Shown here one piece after another: positions 50,542 to 58,329 of a DNA stretch of 64,000 nt (positions are counted from its first letter, which is position 1; every line of letters begins with the position of its first letter). This DNA is from Actinomycetota bacterium (GTDB lineage Bacteria > Actinomycetota > Actinomycetes > Actinomycetales > Dermatophilaceae), in the NCBI GenBank assembly GCA_020160805.1, contig JAIUPO010000016.1:36457-100456 (forward strand), read 5' to 3'. A program made the translations under genes and the position numbers. The notes under the pieces are model-generated. The model saw only the letters and a program-made list of their open reading frames with translations, was not told the origin of the DNA and made no database searches.

Positions 50542-50695
50542 ACTGTGATGTCTCAGGACATCGGAAACCCCTGAACCCCTCGTTCAGGGGTCTTCTGGTG
50601 TTCGGGGTTGGTAGCGGGGGGTGGGGTCGAGGGTGAGTTCGCGGATGATTTCGTCCGTGGTGGCGTGGATGACGCTGATCTGAGGTCCTGGACTA
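50542..50695 (-). mobile_element. IS481-type transposase remnant
   Basis: The minus strand from about 50691 to the TGA at 50584-50586 encodes [20 protein letters not shown] and then PRYQPRTPEDP, the C-terminal end of IS481-family integrases. GATGTC-TCAG-GACATC (50547-50562) next to the tRNA looks like an element end. Only about 35 codons remain; the rest was lost where it meets the IS256-type remnant. Confidence 0.7.
50567..50591. terminator. Hairpin downstream of tRNA-Leu
   Basis: ACCCCTGAAC (50567-50576), loop CCCTC, GTTCAGGGGT (50582-50591), followed by CTTCT. It overlaps the stop of the IS481 remnant, so it may serve either the tRNA or the element. Confidence 0.6.
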
Positions 50696-50709
50696 TGGAT
50701 TAGGACGGG

Positions 50710-51525
50710 TTGACCGTTGCGGGCTCCCAGACCCTCCGCATCACCGGCCTGTCCAAGAGCCAGGTCTGGTGAGGGCCAAGGAGCTCGACGAGCACGTTGG
50801 GCAGTTCCGCACCCTGCCGCCTCCAGGATCCGGGACCGTTCACCTTCGTGCTGCCCACGCCCTGGTCCTCAAGTTCCGCGAAGGCGGCCGTGTCGGGCCC
50901 GGGCACGTCTTTGTCGCCGGCGTCAACAACGATGGACACCGCGAGATCCTCGGCGTGCAGGTCACCATCAGCGCAGACGGCGCGGGCTGGCTCGCCTTCT
51001 TCAGGGATCTGACCGCCCGCGGACTGGCCGGGGTCAAGCTCTTCACCTCCGATGCCCGCGCTGGGCTGGTCTCCGCGATCGGTCACACGAGAAACTCCCC
51101 ACCGTCGCTGACCGCCCCGAAGGCGCCCGCGCCGAGATCCTCGCCTTCACGGTGTTCCCCAAGGCAGCTGTGGCGTCAGATTTGGTCGAATAACCCCAAT
51201 GAGCGGCTCAACCGCGAGATCCGCAGGCGGACCGACGTGGTCGGGATGTTCCCCGACCGGTCCAGCATCATCCGGCTCGCCGGCGCGGCCCTGGCCTGGG
51301 GGCACCTTCCGCTTGCGGGGAGCAGCACGACGAGTGGGCCGAAGGCCGCCGCTACCTCGGGCTCAATGTCCTCGCCCGAGCCCAAGCCGTCGACACCCAG
51401 CGCCAACAGGAGGTGAACGCCGAACTCGCACTCCAGGCCCTCCACAGACTGACCGACACGCCCAACCGAGGGATCAACCTCGTACGCCACCCCAGCGGAC
51501 TTGACTCACACAACCTCAAGCGAGT
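50710..51525 (+). mobile_element. Degraded IS256-family (mutator) transposase
   Basis: Family-typical pieces appear in order but in different frames: [11 protein letters not shown] (near 50735), [55 protein letters not shown] (holding DDE-site residues), then a jump over the middle third to [28 protein letters not shown] and [15 protein letters not shown]. There is a stop after KSQVW, at least two further frameshifts and an internal deletion, so the element cannot move on its own. Confidence 0.82.
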
Positions 51526-51556
51526 CTGTTTCTGGCATCGAGGGGTTGACGCACTC

Positions 51557-51718
51557 ATGTTTCGAGAGGACGCTCGTAGTGTGACCGACCACCGTCCCCC
51601 CGGCACCGACAAGGGCCGAGATCAGCGCTGGGCGTGCCCAGTCGACGGGGAGCGCAAGCGGTCCAGTGCTGCACCGAAGTGTGACAAGCACGGCAAAGTA
51701 ATGCGGCGTTTGCCCTAG
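51557..51718 (+). CDS. Possible small zinc-ribbon protein
   Basis: This is a 53-residue frame from the ATG at 51557. Its C-terminal half reads WACPVDGERKRSSAAPKCDK then HGKVMRRL, a C-x(n)-C-x2-H-like arrangement that could bind zinc. It lies between the IS256 remnant and a convergent membrane protein gene, whose stop it overlaps by 4 bases. It may equally be a fragment of a larger lost gene. Confidence 0.35.
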   Translation: MFREDARSVTDHRPPGTDKGRDQRWACPVDGERKRSSAAPKCDKHGKVMRRLP

Positions 51719-52746
51719 CCCTTCGTCGGTTGCGACGCCTCGCAGGCATCGTCCATGAAGCCGAGGGTGACGCCGTAGCCGCGAGCGCTGGCGATGGCGG
51801 CGTGGTAGCTAGTGAAACAAACGGCCATAAACATCGTCGGCGCTATGGCGACCTGTTCAAGACCCAAGGGCCAGAGGATGACGATGGAAGCGACGGTCAG
51901 AGTCAGCGCCACGAACACGAGAGTGCAATACATCTCGAGCCGCGTTCGAAACTGATCGTGTTGCGCTCGGACAGAGATGGGCACGAGTGGCCGGCATCTC
52001 ATCACGAAGGTGCCCAAGTTCCCTTGAGTGTTTCTCAGACCGTCCTCGGCGGAGCGAAGAACATTGCCCAGGCGCGTGGGGAGGATCCGGTTCTCCACCG
52101 GATAGTCCGCCCGGGCGCGCACTAACCCCTCCACGCGCCGCAAAGCCTCTGGGCGGCACCGATCTGACCACTCGAGTTCGCCGACTTTTGAATCCAAGTG
52201 CTCCGGAAAGTCCTTACCGCGTGAAGCCAGTTCCAATGCCTTGATGACGTCCTTGGGAGTGTCCACTTTCCAACGATCCTTTGACTCACGGAAAGCCGCG
52301 CGCGCGGCGGCCTTGGCGAGGCGATCGAGGCGATTCTTGCGCTTCACTTGCCAGCGAATGAGGACCCGCGCAAGCCACTGTGCCGGGCCTCGCCGGTGCC
52401 AGTAGCCCTCCAGGAGCTGGATGGACGCAACGACCAACGTTGGTAACGCCAAGAGGGCGAGGCCCCAGATAGAGTCCTTGTTCGTCAGCTCGGTGGCTGC
52501 TCTGGCGACGTTCAACGAGCCGATCTTCCGAAGCTTCAAGAGAAAGGTGAGTTCCAAGGTCAGGAAGGTCGCCGGCAGCCAGGCGCTCAGGGACAGCTGA
52601 TTCAGAACCCTAGCGGCGAAGGCGGAAACTCCCTCGGGCTCTGGAGTCACCGGCTCCGAGAAGTCGGGCATCTTCGGGTCCTTCACAAGGACAGCGTGGC
52701 AACCATCCGAGCAACCGTCGTGCGGACACGCCGCCGCCGTGGTCAC
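51715..52746 (-). CDS. Multi-pass membrane protein of unknown function
   Basis: The product has 343 residues from a GTG at 52746; an ATG at 52671, 25 codons in and preceded by AAGGA, may be the true start. There are two membrane segments near 60-75 and 95-115, a basic cytoplasmic middle of about 170 residues (Arg/Lys-rich, KRKNRLDRLAKAAARAAFRE, 20 residues quoted), and two more membrane segments near 275-325. No family was recognised. It lies next to the hsdM gene in the island, divergent from it, and could be a membrane component of an unassigned defence or exclusion function. Confidence 0.65.
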   Translation of the reverse strand: MTTAAACPHDGCSDGCHAVLVKDPKMPDFSEPVTPEPEGVSAFAARVLNQLSLSAWLPATFLTLELTFLLKLRKIGSLNVARAATELTNKDSIWGLALLALPTLVVASIQLLEGYWHRRGPAQWLARVLIRWQVKRKNRLDRLAKAAARAAFRESKDRWKVDTPKDVIKALELASRGKDFPEHLDSKVGELEWSDRCRPEALRRVEGLVRARADYPVENRILPTRLGNVLRSAEDGLRNTQGNLGTFVMRCRPLVPISVRAQHDQFRTRLEMYCTLVFVALTLTVASIVILWPLGLEQVAIAPTMFMAVCFTSYHAAIASARGYGVTLGFMDDACEASQPTKG

Positions 52747-52805
52747 CGCCAGTATCGGCCAGTGGCGCGGGCGCGACTCAGCGCCTCCGTGGGTAGTGTG
52801 CCCGT

Positions 52806-54320
52806 GTGATCACCGGAGACCTCAAGAGCAAGATCGACCGCATATGGGACGCCTTCTGGTCCGGTGGCATCAGCAACCCCATCGAGGTGATCGAGCAGAT
52901 CACCTACCTCCTGTTCATCCGGCGACTCGACGAGCTCCAGACCCTCAAGGAGAACCGCGCGCGCCGCCTCAAGGAGCCCGTCGAGGACACCACCTTCCTC
53001 CCTGGCCAGGACCATCTCCGCTGGAGCCGGTTCAAGAACGACGACCCCGCCGTCATGTTCAAGGTCGTCGGCGAGGAGGTCTTTCCCTTCCTCCGTCAGC
53101 TCGGCGGCGAGGAGTCGACCTACTCCGACCACATGAAGGACGCGCGCTTCACGATCCCCACCCCGGCGCTGCTCTCCAAGGTCGTCGACATGCTCGACGA
53201 CGTGCCGATGACCGACCGCGACACCAACGGCGACCTCTACGAGTACATGCTCGGCAAGATCGCCACCGCCGGCCAGAACGGCCAGTTCCGCACCCCGCGA
53301 CACATCATCCAGCTCATGGTGGCGATGACCGCGCCCACCCCGACGGATGAGATCGTCGACCCAGCCTGCGGCACCGCGGGCTTCCTCGTCGCCGCGTCCG
53401 AGCACCTCCGCGAGACCCACCCGACGGTGATGACGGACGCTGCCCAGCGGAAGCACTTCAACCACTCGATGTTCCACGGGTACGACTTCGACAACACCAT
53501 GCTCCGCATCGGCAGCATGAACATGTTGCTCCATGGCGTCGAGGCCCCGGACATCCGCTACCGCGACTCGCTCTCCGAGGGGGCTGCAGCCGACGAGGGC
53601 AAGTACTCGCTCGTCCTCGCGAACCCGCCCTTTGCCGGCAGCCTCGACTACGAGTCGACGTCCAAGGCCCTGCTCAAGGACGTCAAGACGAAGAAGACCG
53701 AGCTGCTCTTCCTCGCCCTCTTCCTCCGCCTCCTCAAGCCCGGCGGACGCGCGGCGGTCATCGTCCCGGACGGTGTCCTCTTCGGCTCGAGCACGGCACA
53801 CAAGACACTGCGCAAGCGGCTCGTCGAGGACCAGAAGCTCGACGCCGTCGTCAAGCTTCCATCTGGGGCTTTCCGTCCGTATGCCGGTGTCTCCACCGCC
53901 ATCCTCCTCTTCACCCGCACCGACTCGGGCGGCACGGACGACGTCTGGTTCTACGACATCCAGGCCGACGGGTGGAGTCTCGACGACAAGCGGACTCCGT
54001 TGCTGGCTGAGGACAAGCTCGGCTGTATGTCGTCCGCTCCCCTTTCCGACGACCAGCACGGTCGCAACAACCTCCCGGACGTGCTCACACGGTGGGTTGC
54101 TCGCGCAACGGAATCGGGGCGGGCGCGGACCGAGCAGTCGTTCTTGGTCCCGAAGGCCGACATCGTCGCCCAGGGCTACGACCTGTCGCTCAATCGGTAC
54201 AAGGAGGTTGTCCACGAGGAGGTCGAGCACCGGGATCCGCTCGAAATCATCGCCGACCTCGAAGAGCTCGAAGCCGAGATCCAGCAAGGCCTCGCCGACC
54301 TCAAGGCGATGCTCAAGTGA
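52806..54320 (+). CDS. hsdM: Type I restriction-modification methyltransferase subunit
   Basis: This 504-residue N6-adenine methyltransferase has an N-terminal HsdM_N helical domain (DAFWSGGISNPIEVIEQITY and LLFIRRLDE), the SAM-binding motif DPACGTAGFL at about residue 185 and the catalytic NPPF at about 273. A GTG start is used. It methylates the host DNA at the sequence chosen by HsdS and forms the M2S core of the restriction complex. The hsdS start overlaps its stop (GTGA). Confidence 0.96.
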   Translation: MITGDLKSKIDRIWDAFWSGGISNPIEVIEQITYLLFIRRLDELQTLKENRARRLKEPVEDTTFLPGQDHLRWSRFKNDDPAVMFKVVGEEVFPFLRQLGGEESTYSDHMKDARFTIPTPALLSKVVDMLDDVPMTDRDTNGDLYEYMLGKIATAGQNGQFRTPRHIIQLMVAMTAPTPTDEIVDPACGTAGFLVAASEHLRETHPTVMTDAAQRKHFNHSMFHGYDFDNTMLRIGSMNMLLHGVEAPDIRYRDSLSEGAAADEGKYSLVLANPPFAGSLDYESTSKALLKDVKTKKTELLFLALFLRLLKPGGRAAVIVPDGVLFGSSTAHKTLRKRLVEDQKLDAVVKLPSGAFRPYAGVSTAILLFTRTDSGGTDDVWFYDIQADGWSLDDKRTPLLAEDKLGCMSSAPLSDDQHGRNNLPDVLTRWVARATESGRARTEQSFLVPKADIVAQGYDLSLNRYKEVVHEEVEHRDPLEIIADLEELEAEIQQGLADLKAMLK

Positions 54321-55459
54321 CAGCCATTGGCGAGGTCGTGCGGAAGATCAGCTCGTGGAACCCATCCAGGCACACCTCAGCAGATCCCTTCCTGTATGTC
54401 GACCTCAGCTCGGTGGACCGGCACGCGAAACGCATCACCGGTGCTCGTCCGACTTCTCCGGCTGACGCCCCAAGCAGAGCCAGACAGCTGCTCGAGCAGG
54501 GTGACGTCGTAGTCTCGACAGTGCGGCCGAACTTGAATGCAGTCGCATACGTCACACACGAGTTCCACGGCGCAACCGCGTCCACGGGATTCACAGTTCT
54601 GAGGCCCACCGATCGAATCGACGGTCGCTATCTCTTCCACTGGGTGCAGTCGCCGGTATTCATCCAAGACATGGTGGCCAAAGCGACAGGCGCGAGTTAT
54701 CCCGCTGTCTCAGACCGGGTCGTCAAGGAGTCCCCGCTCCCGTTGCCGCCGATCGAGGAACAGCGCCGCATCGCAGCCATCCTCGATGACATAGACCGCG
54801 TGACGTCATTGGCGAGTGAAGTCATAGAGACTCTGCAGGATGTTCCAGGCGTGCTACTTCAGCGCACAGTTTCGCGACCGGACGTTGAGTGGTTGCCGCT
54901 GGAGGAGGTGACCGCCCAAGTGATCGACTGTCCTCACTCGACGCCAAAGTGGACCGAGAGCGGAGTTCGTTGTCTCCGGACTTCGAACCTGACGCGGGGA
55001 GGGTGGGATTGGACAGACTCACGATTTGTTTCAGAGGCCGATCACCTTGCTCGTTCACGCAGAGGGGAGTTGGCTGAGGGTGACATAGTCCTGTCCCGCG
55101 AGGGAACCGTCGGCGTTGCCGCGATTGTGCCCAGCGATCTTCGCGCGTCCATGGGACAACGGTTGGTTCAGGTGAAGCCATCCCGCCGCCTATCTGGATC
55201 ATTGCTAATGCACTATCTGCTCTTTGCTCTCCATCCCGCGCGGATATCTGGGCTCATGGTTGGTTCCACGTCCCGCCATCTGAACGTGAAGGACCTAAGG
55301 TCGCTGCGTGTCCCGGTCCCTGCTCTGAAGGCTCAGGAGGCGTTCGAGGCCGCTGTGCACACAATCGACAACGAGCTTGTGACCGCTCGACGTCGCTTGG
55401 ATGAAGCTGTCGGGCTCGCCAAGTCCATACAGGCGCGGGCGTTCTCGGGGAGGCTGTGA
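54317..55459 (+). CDS. hsdS: Type I restriction-modification specificity subunit
   Basis: This 380-residue protein has two target-recognition half-domains separated by a conserved helix. The first half ends in PLPLPPIEEQRRIAAILDDI (20 residues), the usual HsdS spacer; the second half ends in VPVPALKAQEAFEAAVHTID. The GTG start lies inside the hsdM stop. The two half-domains decide the bipartite DNA sequence that is methylated or cut. The target cannot be read from sequence alone. Confidence 0.92.
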   Translation: MTAIGEVVRKISSWNPSRHTSADPFLYVDLSSVDRHAKRITGARPTSPADAPSRARQLLEQGDVVVSTVRPNLNAVAYVTHEFHGATASTGFTVLRPTDRIDGRYLFHWVQSPVFIQDMVAKATGASYPAVSDRVVKESPLPLPPIEEQRRIAAILDDIDRVTSLASEVIETLQDVPGVLLQRTVSRPDVEWLPLEEVTAQVIDCPHSTPKWTESGVRCLRTSNLTRGGWDWTDSRFVSEADHLARSRRGELAEGDIVLSREGTVGVAAIVPSDLRASMGQRLVQVKPSRRLSGSLLMHYLLFALHPARISGLMVGSTSRHLNVKDLRSLRVPVPALKAQEAFEAAVHTIDNELVTARRRLDEAVGLAKSIQARAFSGRL

Positions 55460-55462
55460 CGT

Positions 55463-56572
55463 ATGCCGGTGGAGATGGGGATGTGGCGGATCGACGGGGA
55501 CACCCCGAAGCGTCTCGTTGCTGCCACGCTGCCCTCCGAGGCCACATTGGAGCAGTATCTCGAGAGGGACCCGTCACTGCTCGGCGAGCGGCTGCTCGTC
55601 ATTGGCAGACAGGTCCACACGCCACACGGAAAGTTCATCGACCTGCTCGCCATGGACGGCGAGGGGAATCTCCACGTCCTCGAGCTGAAAAGGGACAAGA
55701 CCCCTCGCGATGTCGTGGCCCAGGTCCTCGACTACGGCTCGTGGGTGAGCACCCTCGACCGCGACTCGATTATCGACATCGCCAACGACCACCTCGGCGA
55801 CGTGGAGTTCGAGGCCGCCTTCGAGGAGGTGTTCGGCACCTCGGCGCCAGACGAGCTCAACGCTGCGCTGCAGCTGACGATCGTCGCCACCGACCTCGAC
55901 TCCAGCTCTGAGCGCATCGTCACCTACCTGCGGGCTTTCGGTGTGCCTGTCAACGCCGTCTTCTTCTCCTACTTGGAGGACGACGGGCGGCGCTATCTCG
56001 CCCGCACGTGGCTCGCGAGGGAGGACGAGAGCGAGACCGGCGGCACGGCATACGCGAAGAGCAAAAAGGGAAAGCGAGCCGAGTGGAACGGGCGAGACTG
56101 GTTCGTGTCGTTCGGCGCCTACACGGGAGGCCGGGTCTGGGAGGACGGTCGGAAGTACGGCTTCGTGTCGGCCGGTGGAGGTGCGTGGTACTCGCGCACG
56201 CTGCGGGACCTCCCGGAAGGGGCGCGCGTCAACGTGTGCATCCCCCAGCAGGGATACGTCGCTATAGGCGAGGTGACGGGTCCGGCGCAACGCTTCGACT
56301 GCGCCCAGGTGAGCGTTGACGGGCACACGGTGCGGCTCGTCGATCAGCCACTGGTCGGCACGTATGAGCACGGCGCAGACGGTGTGGCGGAGACCGACGA
56401 CATGGCCGAATGGGTCGTGCCGGTGCGGTGGCACACGACGGTTCCCGCCGAGCAGGCGTACTGGGAGAAAGGCATGTTCGCCAACCAGAACAGCGCCTGC
56501 AAGCTCCGTCAGGAGTTCACCCTCGAGCGCTTGGCCCAGCACTTCGGAATGGGCGAGGTAGAGGCTGAATAG
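55463..56572 (+). CDS. PD-(D/E)XK nuclease-like protein with C-terminal PUA/EVE-like domain
   Basis: The product has 369 residues and starts three bases after hsdS. The N-terminal ~120 residues carry a restriction-endonuclease-fold core of the DUF91/NucS type: Asp60 in GKFIDLLA, E74-L-K76 in VLELKRD and Gln87. The C-terminal half (about 210-350) has WFVSFGAYTGGRVWEDGRKY and GARVNVCIPQQGYVAIGEVT (20 residues each), a pattern like PUA/EVE domains that read modified bases. A modification-reading nuclease inside a type I operon would be a second layer of defence, or a modulator of it. Function is not proven. Confidence 0.78.
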   Translation: MPVEMGMWRIDGDTPKRLVAATLPSEATLEQYLERDPSLLGERLLVIGRQVHTPHGKFIDLLAMDGEGNLHVLELKRDKTPRDVVAQVLDYGSWVSTLDRDSIIDIANDHLGDVEFEAAFEEVFGTSAPDELNAALQLTIVATDLDSSSERIVTYLRAFGVPVNAVFFSYLEDDGRRYLARTWLAREDESETGGTAYAKSKKGKRAEWNGRDWFVSFGAYTGGRVWEDGRKYGFVSAGGGAWYSRTLRDLPEGARVNVCIPQQGYVAIGEVTGPAQRFDCAQVSVDGHTVRLVDQPLVGTYEHGADGVAETDDMAEWVVPVRWHTTVPAEQAYWEKGMFANQNSACKLRQEFTLERLAQHFGMGEVEAE

Positions 56573-56796
56573 CGGGAAGCGGCTGAACTTCCAACTCCGA
56601 CCGCGTTTGAGTTGGAGCGTAACGTTGACGTTCCAACTGAGGTTCCTGGACCGGCCATTCGCTCTGGCCGGCTCGACAACCTTGACAACCTTGCCAAGGC
56701 CATTGGCAATTCCGGCATGATCTTGGCAATTTCTGGCCGAGCGGCTGGTTGCGCACTTCGACTTGGGCGGTAATGACCGACCCAAGAACTGCAAAG

Positions 56797-56818
56797 TACT
56801 GACAAAATGTTACAGTAG
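56797..56818. promoter_or_regulatory. Candidate operator before the AlbA_2 regulator
   Basis: TACTG (56797-56801) and TGTTACAGTAG (56808-56818) form an imperfect dyad. The second half matches the TGTTGCAGTAG motif repeated before hsdR in 10 of 11 bases. It includes TACAGT (56811-56816), a good -10 element placed for a transcript starting at the ATG at 56823, where no ribosome binding site is seen, so the message may be leaderless. The rest of the 250-base gap (56573-56822) holds TTGCCAA/TTGGCAA and CCAACTC/GAGTTGG inverted repeats but no gene. Confidence 0.6.
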
Positions 56819-56822
56819 CCCT

Positions 56823-58232
56823 ATGAGGGCGGCGGAGATCGAAACGGCCTTGGCCGACGCGCCTGGAGATGAGGCTGGAGCCCTTCTGTCGCTCGCGGAA
56901 GGCCAGTACTTCGAGCGCAAGTCCGGACGGGTCAGCGCAAAAGACCTGGCCATCCCCATGGTGGCCATGGCCAACTCCGAGGGCGGAGCCATCGTCGTTG
57001 GGTTGCATGACGGCGTGGTCGAAGGAGTCGAACCTCGGAAGGTCAATGCGCTTCGCCAGGCCGCGCTAGATCATTCATCACCACCGGTCCGGGCCGCCTG
57101 CGAAGAAGTGCAGATCCCGGTGGAAGGCGAGTCCCGAACTCTCCTCGTCGTCCGGGTGGAGCCGTCCGAGACGCTCCATTCCCTGACGAATGGGACGACC
57201 TACCTTCGCGTGGGGGACGAGTCGCGCAAGCTCAGCGCCGCTCAGCGGCAGGAGCTCGCCTACGACCGAGGCGCCGCTGCCTATGAGGGTTCTCCCATGA
57301 AGCTGAGCGTTGAAGACCTCGACGAGACCCAGCTGCAGGCATACGCCGATGCCTTGAAGGCGTCGAGCGTCCGGCACATGCTCTTTGCACGAGACCTCCT
57401 CGACCGTCAGGAGCGCGTCACTGTTGCCGCTTGCCTGCTCTTCGACGAGCGACCACAGCGCGAGTTCCCCAACGCTGTCGTGCGAGTCCTCAGATACGGG
57501 GATGTCGACCCCGGGCTCGGCGCGAGCATGTCCCTGGAGGATGGCACGGACATCAGGTTCGAGGGGTCGCTTCCGCATCAGATCTATACCGCTGCGGCTG
57601 AAGTGGAGAGACTTATGCCGAAGTGGCAGCGGCTCGGGGCCGGTGGCCTCTTCGAGGCCACCCCGAGGGTCCCGCGGGACGCCTGGCTGGAGGGCCTCGT
57701 CAACGCCGTGGTCCATCGCTCCTACAGCCTCATGGGCGATCACATCCGGGTCGAGATCTTCCCGAACCGCATCCAGATCACGTCGCCGGGACGTTTTCCG
57801 GGGCTGGTCGACCCGACTAAACCCCTCGAGATCGACCGTTACGCGCGCAACCCTCGGATCTCGCGAGTCTGCTCCGACCTCGGCATCACGCGCGAGCTCG
57901 GCGAGGGCATTCGGCGCATGTTCGACGAGATGCGGCGCAGAGGCCTTGCCGACCCCATGTACACCCAGATGTCCTCCAGCGTCCGCCTCGTCCTCTTGGC
58001 CACCGATGCCGTGCCCAACGAGATCCTGGCGGCGCTGACGCCCAGTGCGCGGGCCATGCTCGACGTTCTGCGATTGGCGGACCAGGCCTTGGGCACTGGC
58101 CAGCTCGCCGAGTTGGCGGGCATCAGCCGAATGACGGCAACGCGCGCATTGAGTCAACTGCGGGACGCCGAACTCGTCGGATGGCATGGTGAGTCGGCGA
58201 AGGACCCCAGGGCGACATGGCGACTTCGATGA
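56823..58232 (+). CDS. AlbA_2 (Schlafen-like) domain transcriptional regulator
   Basis: This 469-residue protein has three parts: an AlbA_2/Schlafen-type domain (about 20-140; ERKSGRVSAKDLAIPMVAMA and NSEGGAIVVGLHDG), a GHKL-like ATPase-like region (about 290-400; EGLVNAVVHRSYSLMGDHIR), and a C-terminal winged helix (LAELAGISRMTATRALSQLR, each 20 residues or fewer). Proteins of this type often lie in type I restriction loci and are predicted regulators. Here the gene separates hsdS and the nuclease from hsdR, and it is flanked on both sides by copies of the TGTTGCAGTAG motif. Confidence 0.85.
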   Translation: MRAAEIETALADAPGDEAGALLSLAEGQYFERKSGRVSAKDLAIPMVAMANSEGGAIVVGLHDGVVEGVEPRKVNALRQAALDHSSPPVRAACEEVQIPVEGESRTLLVVRVEPSETLHSLTNGTTYLRVGDESRKLSAAQRQELAYDRGAAAYEGSPMKLSVEDLDETQLQAYADALKASSVRHMLFARDLLDRQERVTVAACLLFDERPQREFPNAVVRVLRYGDVDPGLGASMSLEDGTDIRFEGSLPHQIYTAAAEVERLMPKWQRLGAGGLFEATPRVPRDAWLEGLVNAVVHRSYSLMGDHIRVEIFPNRIQITSPGRFPGLVDPTKPLEIDRYARNPRISRVCSDLGITRELGEGIRRMFDEMRRRGLADPMYTQMSSSVRLVLLATDAVPNEILAALTPSARAMLDVLRLADQALGTGQLAELAGISRMTATRALSQLRDAELVGWHGESAKDPRATWRLR

Positions 58233-58247
58233 ACAATCACGACACGG

Positions 58248-58308
58248 CGACTGCAACATCTACTGCAACAGAGAACCGCGCGAAATGTTGCAGTAGATGT
58301 TGCAGTAG
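58248..58308. promoter_or_regulatory. Four-copy operator array before hsdR
   Basis: TGCAACATCTACTGCAACA (58252-58270) and TGTTGCAGTAGATGTTGCA (58286-58304) are perfect 19-bp inverted repeats around a 15-base centre. The array breaks down into four copies of an 11-bp unit: two inverted (58248-58258 imperfect, 58260-58270) and two direct (58286-58296, 58298-58308) spaced by 12 bases. It ends 21 bases before the hsdR start. The same unit precedes the AlbA_2 gene, whose product is the obvious candidate binder. Confidence 0.78.
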
Positions 58309-58329
58309 GCGGCGGCGGCGAGGAGCGAT

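Noticed and set aside
58248..58308. CRISPR array
   Set aside because: The repeats are 11-bp units in inverted pairs with no spacers and no cas genes; an operator explains them better.
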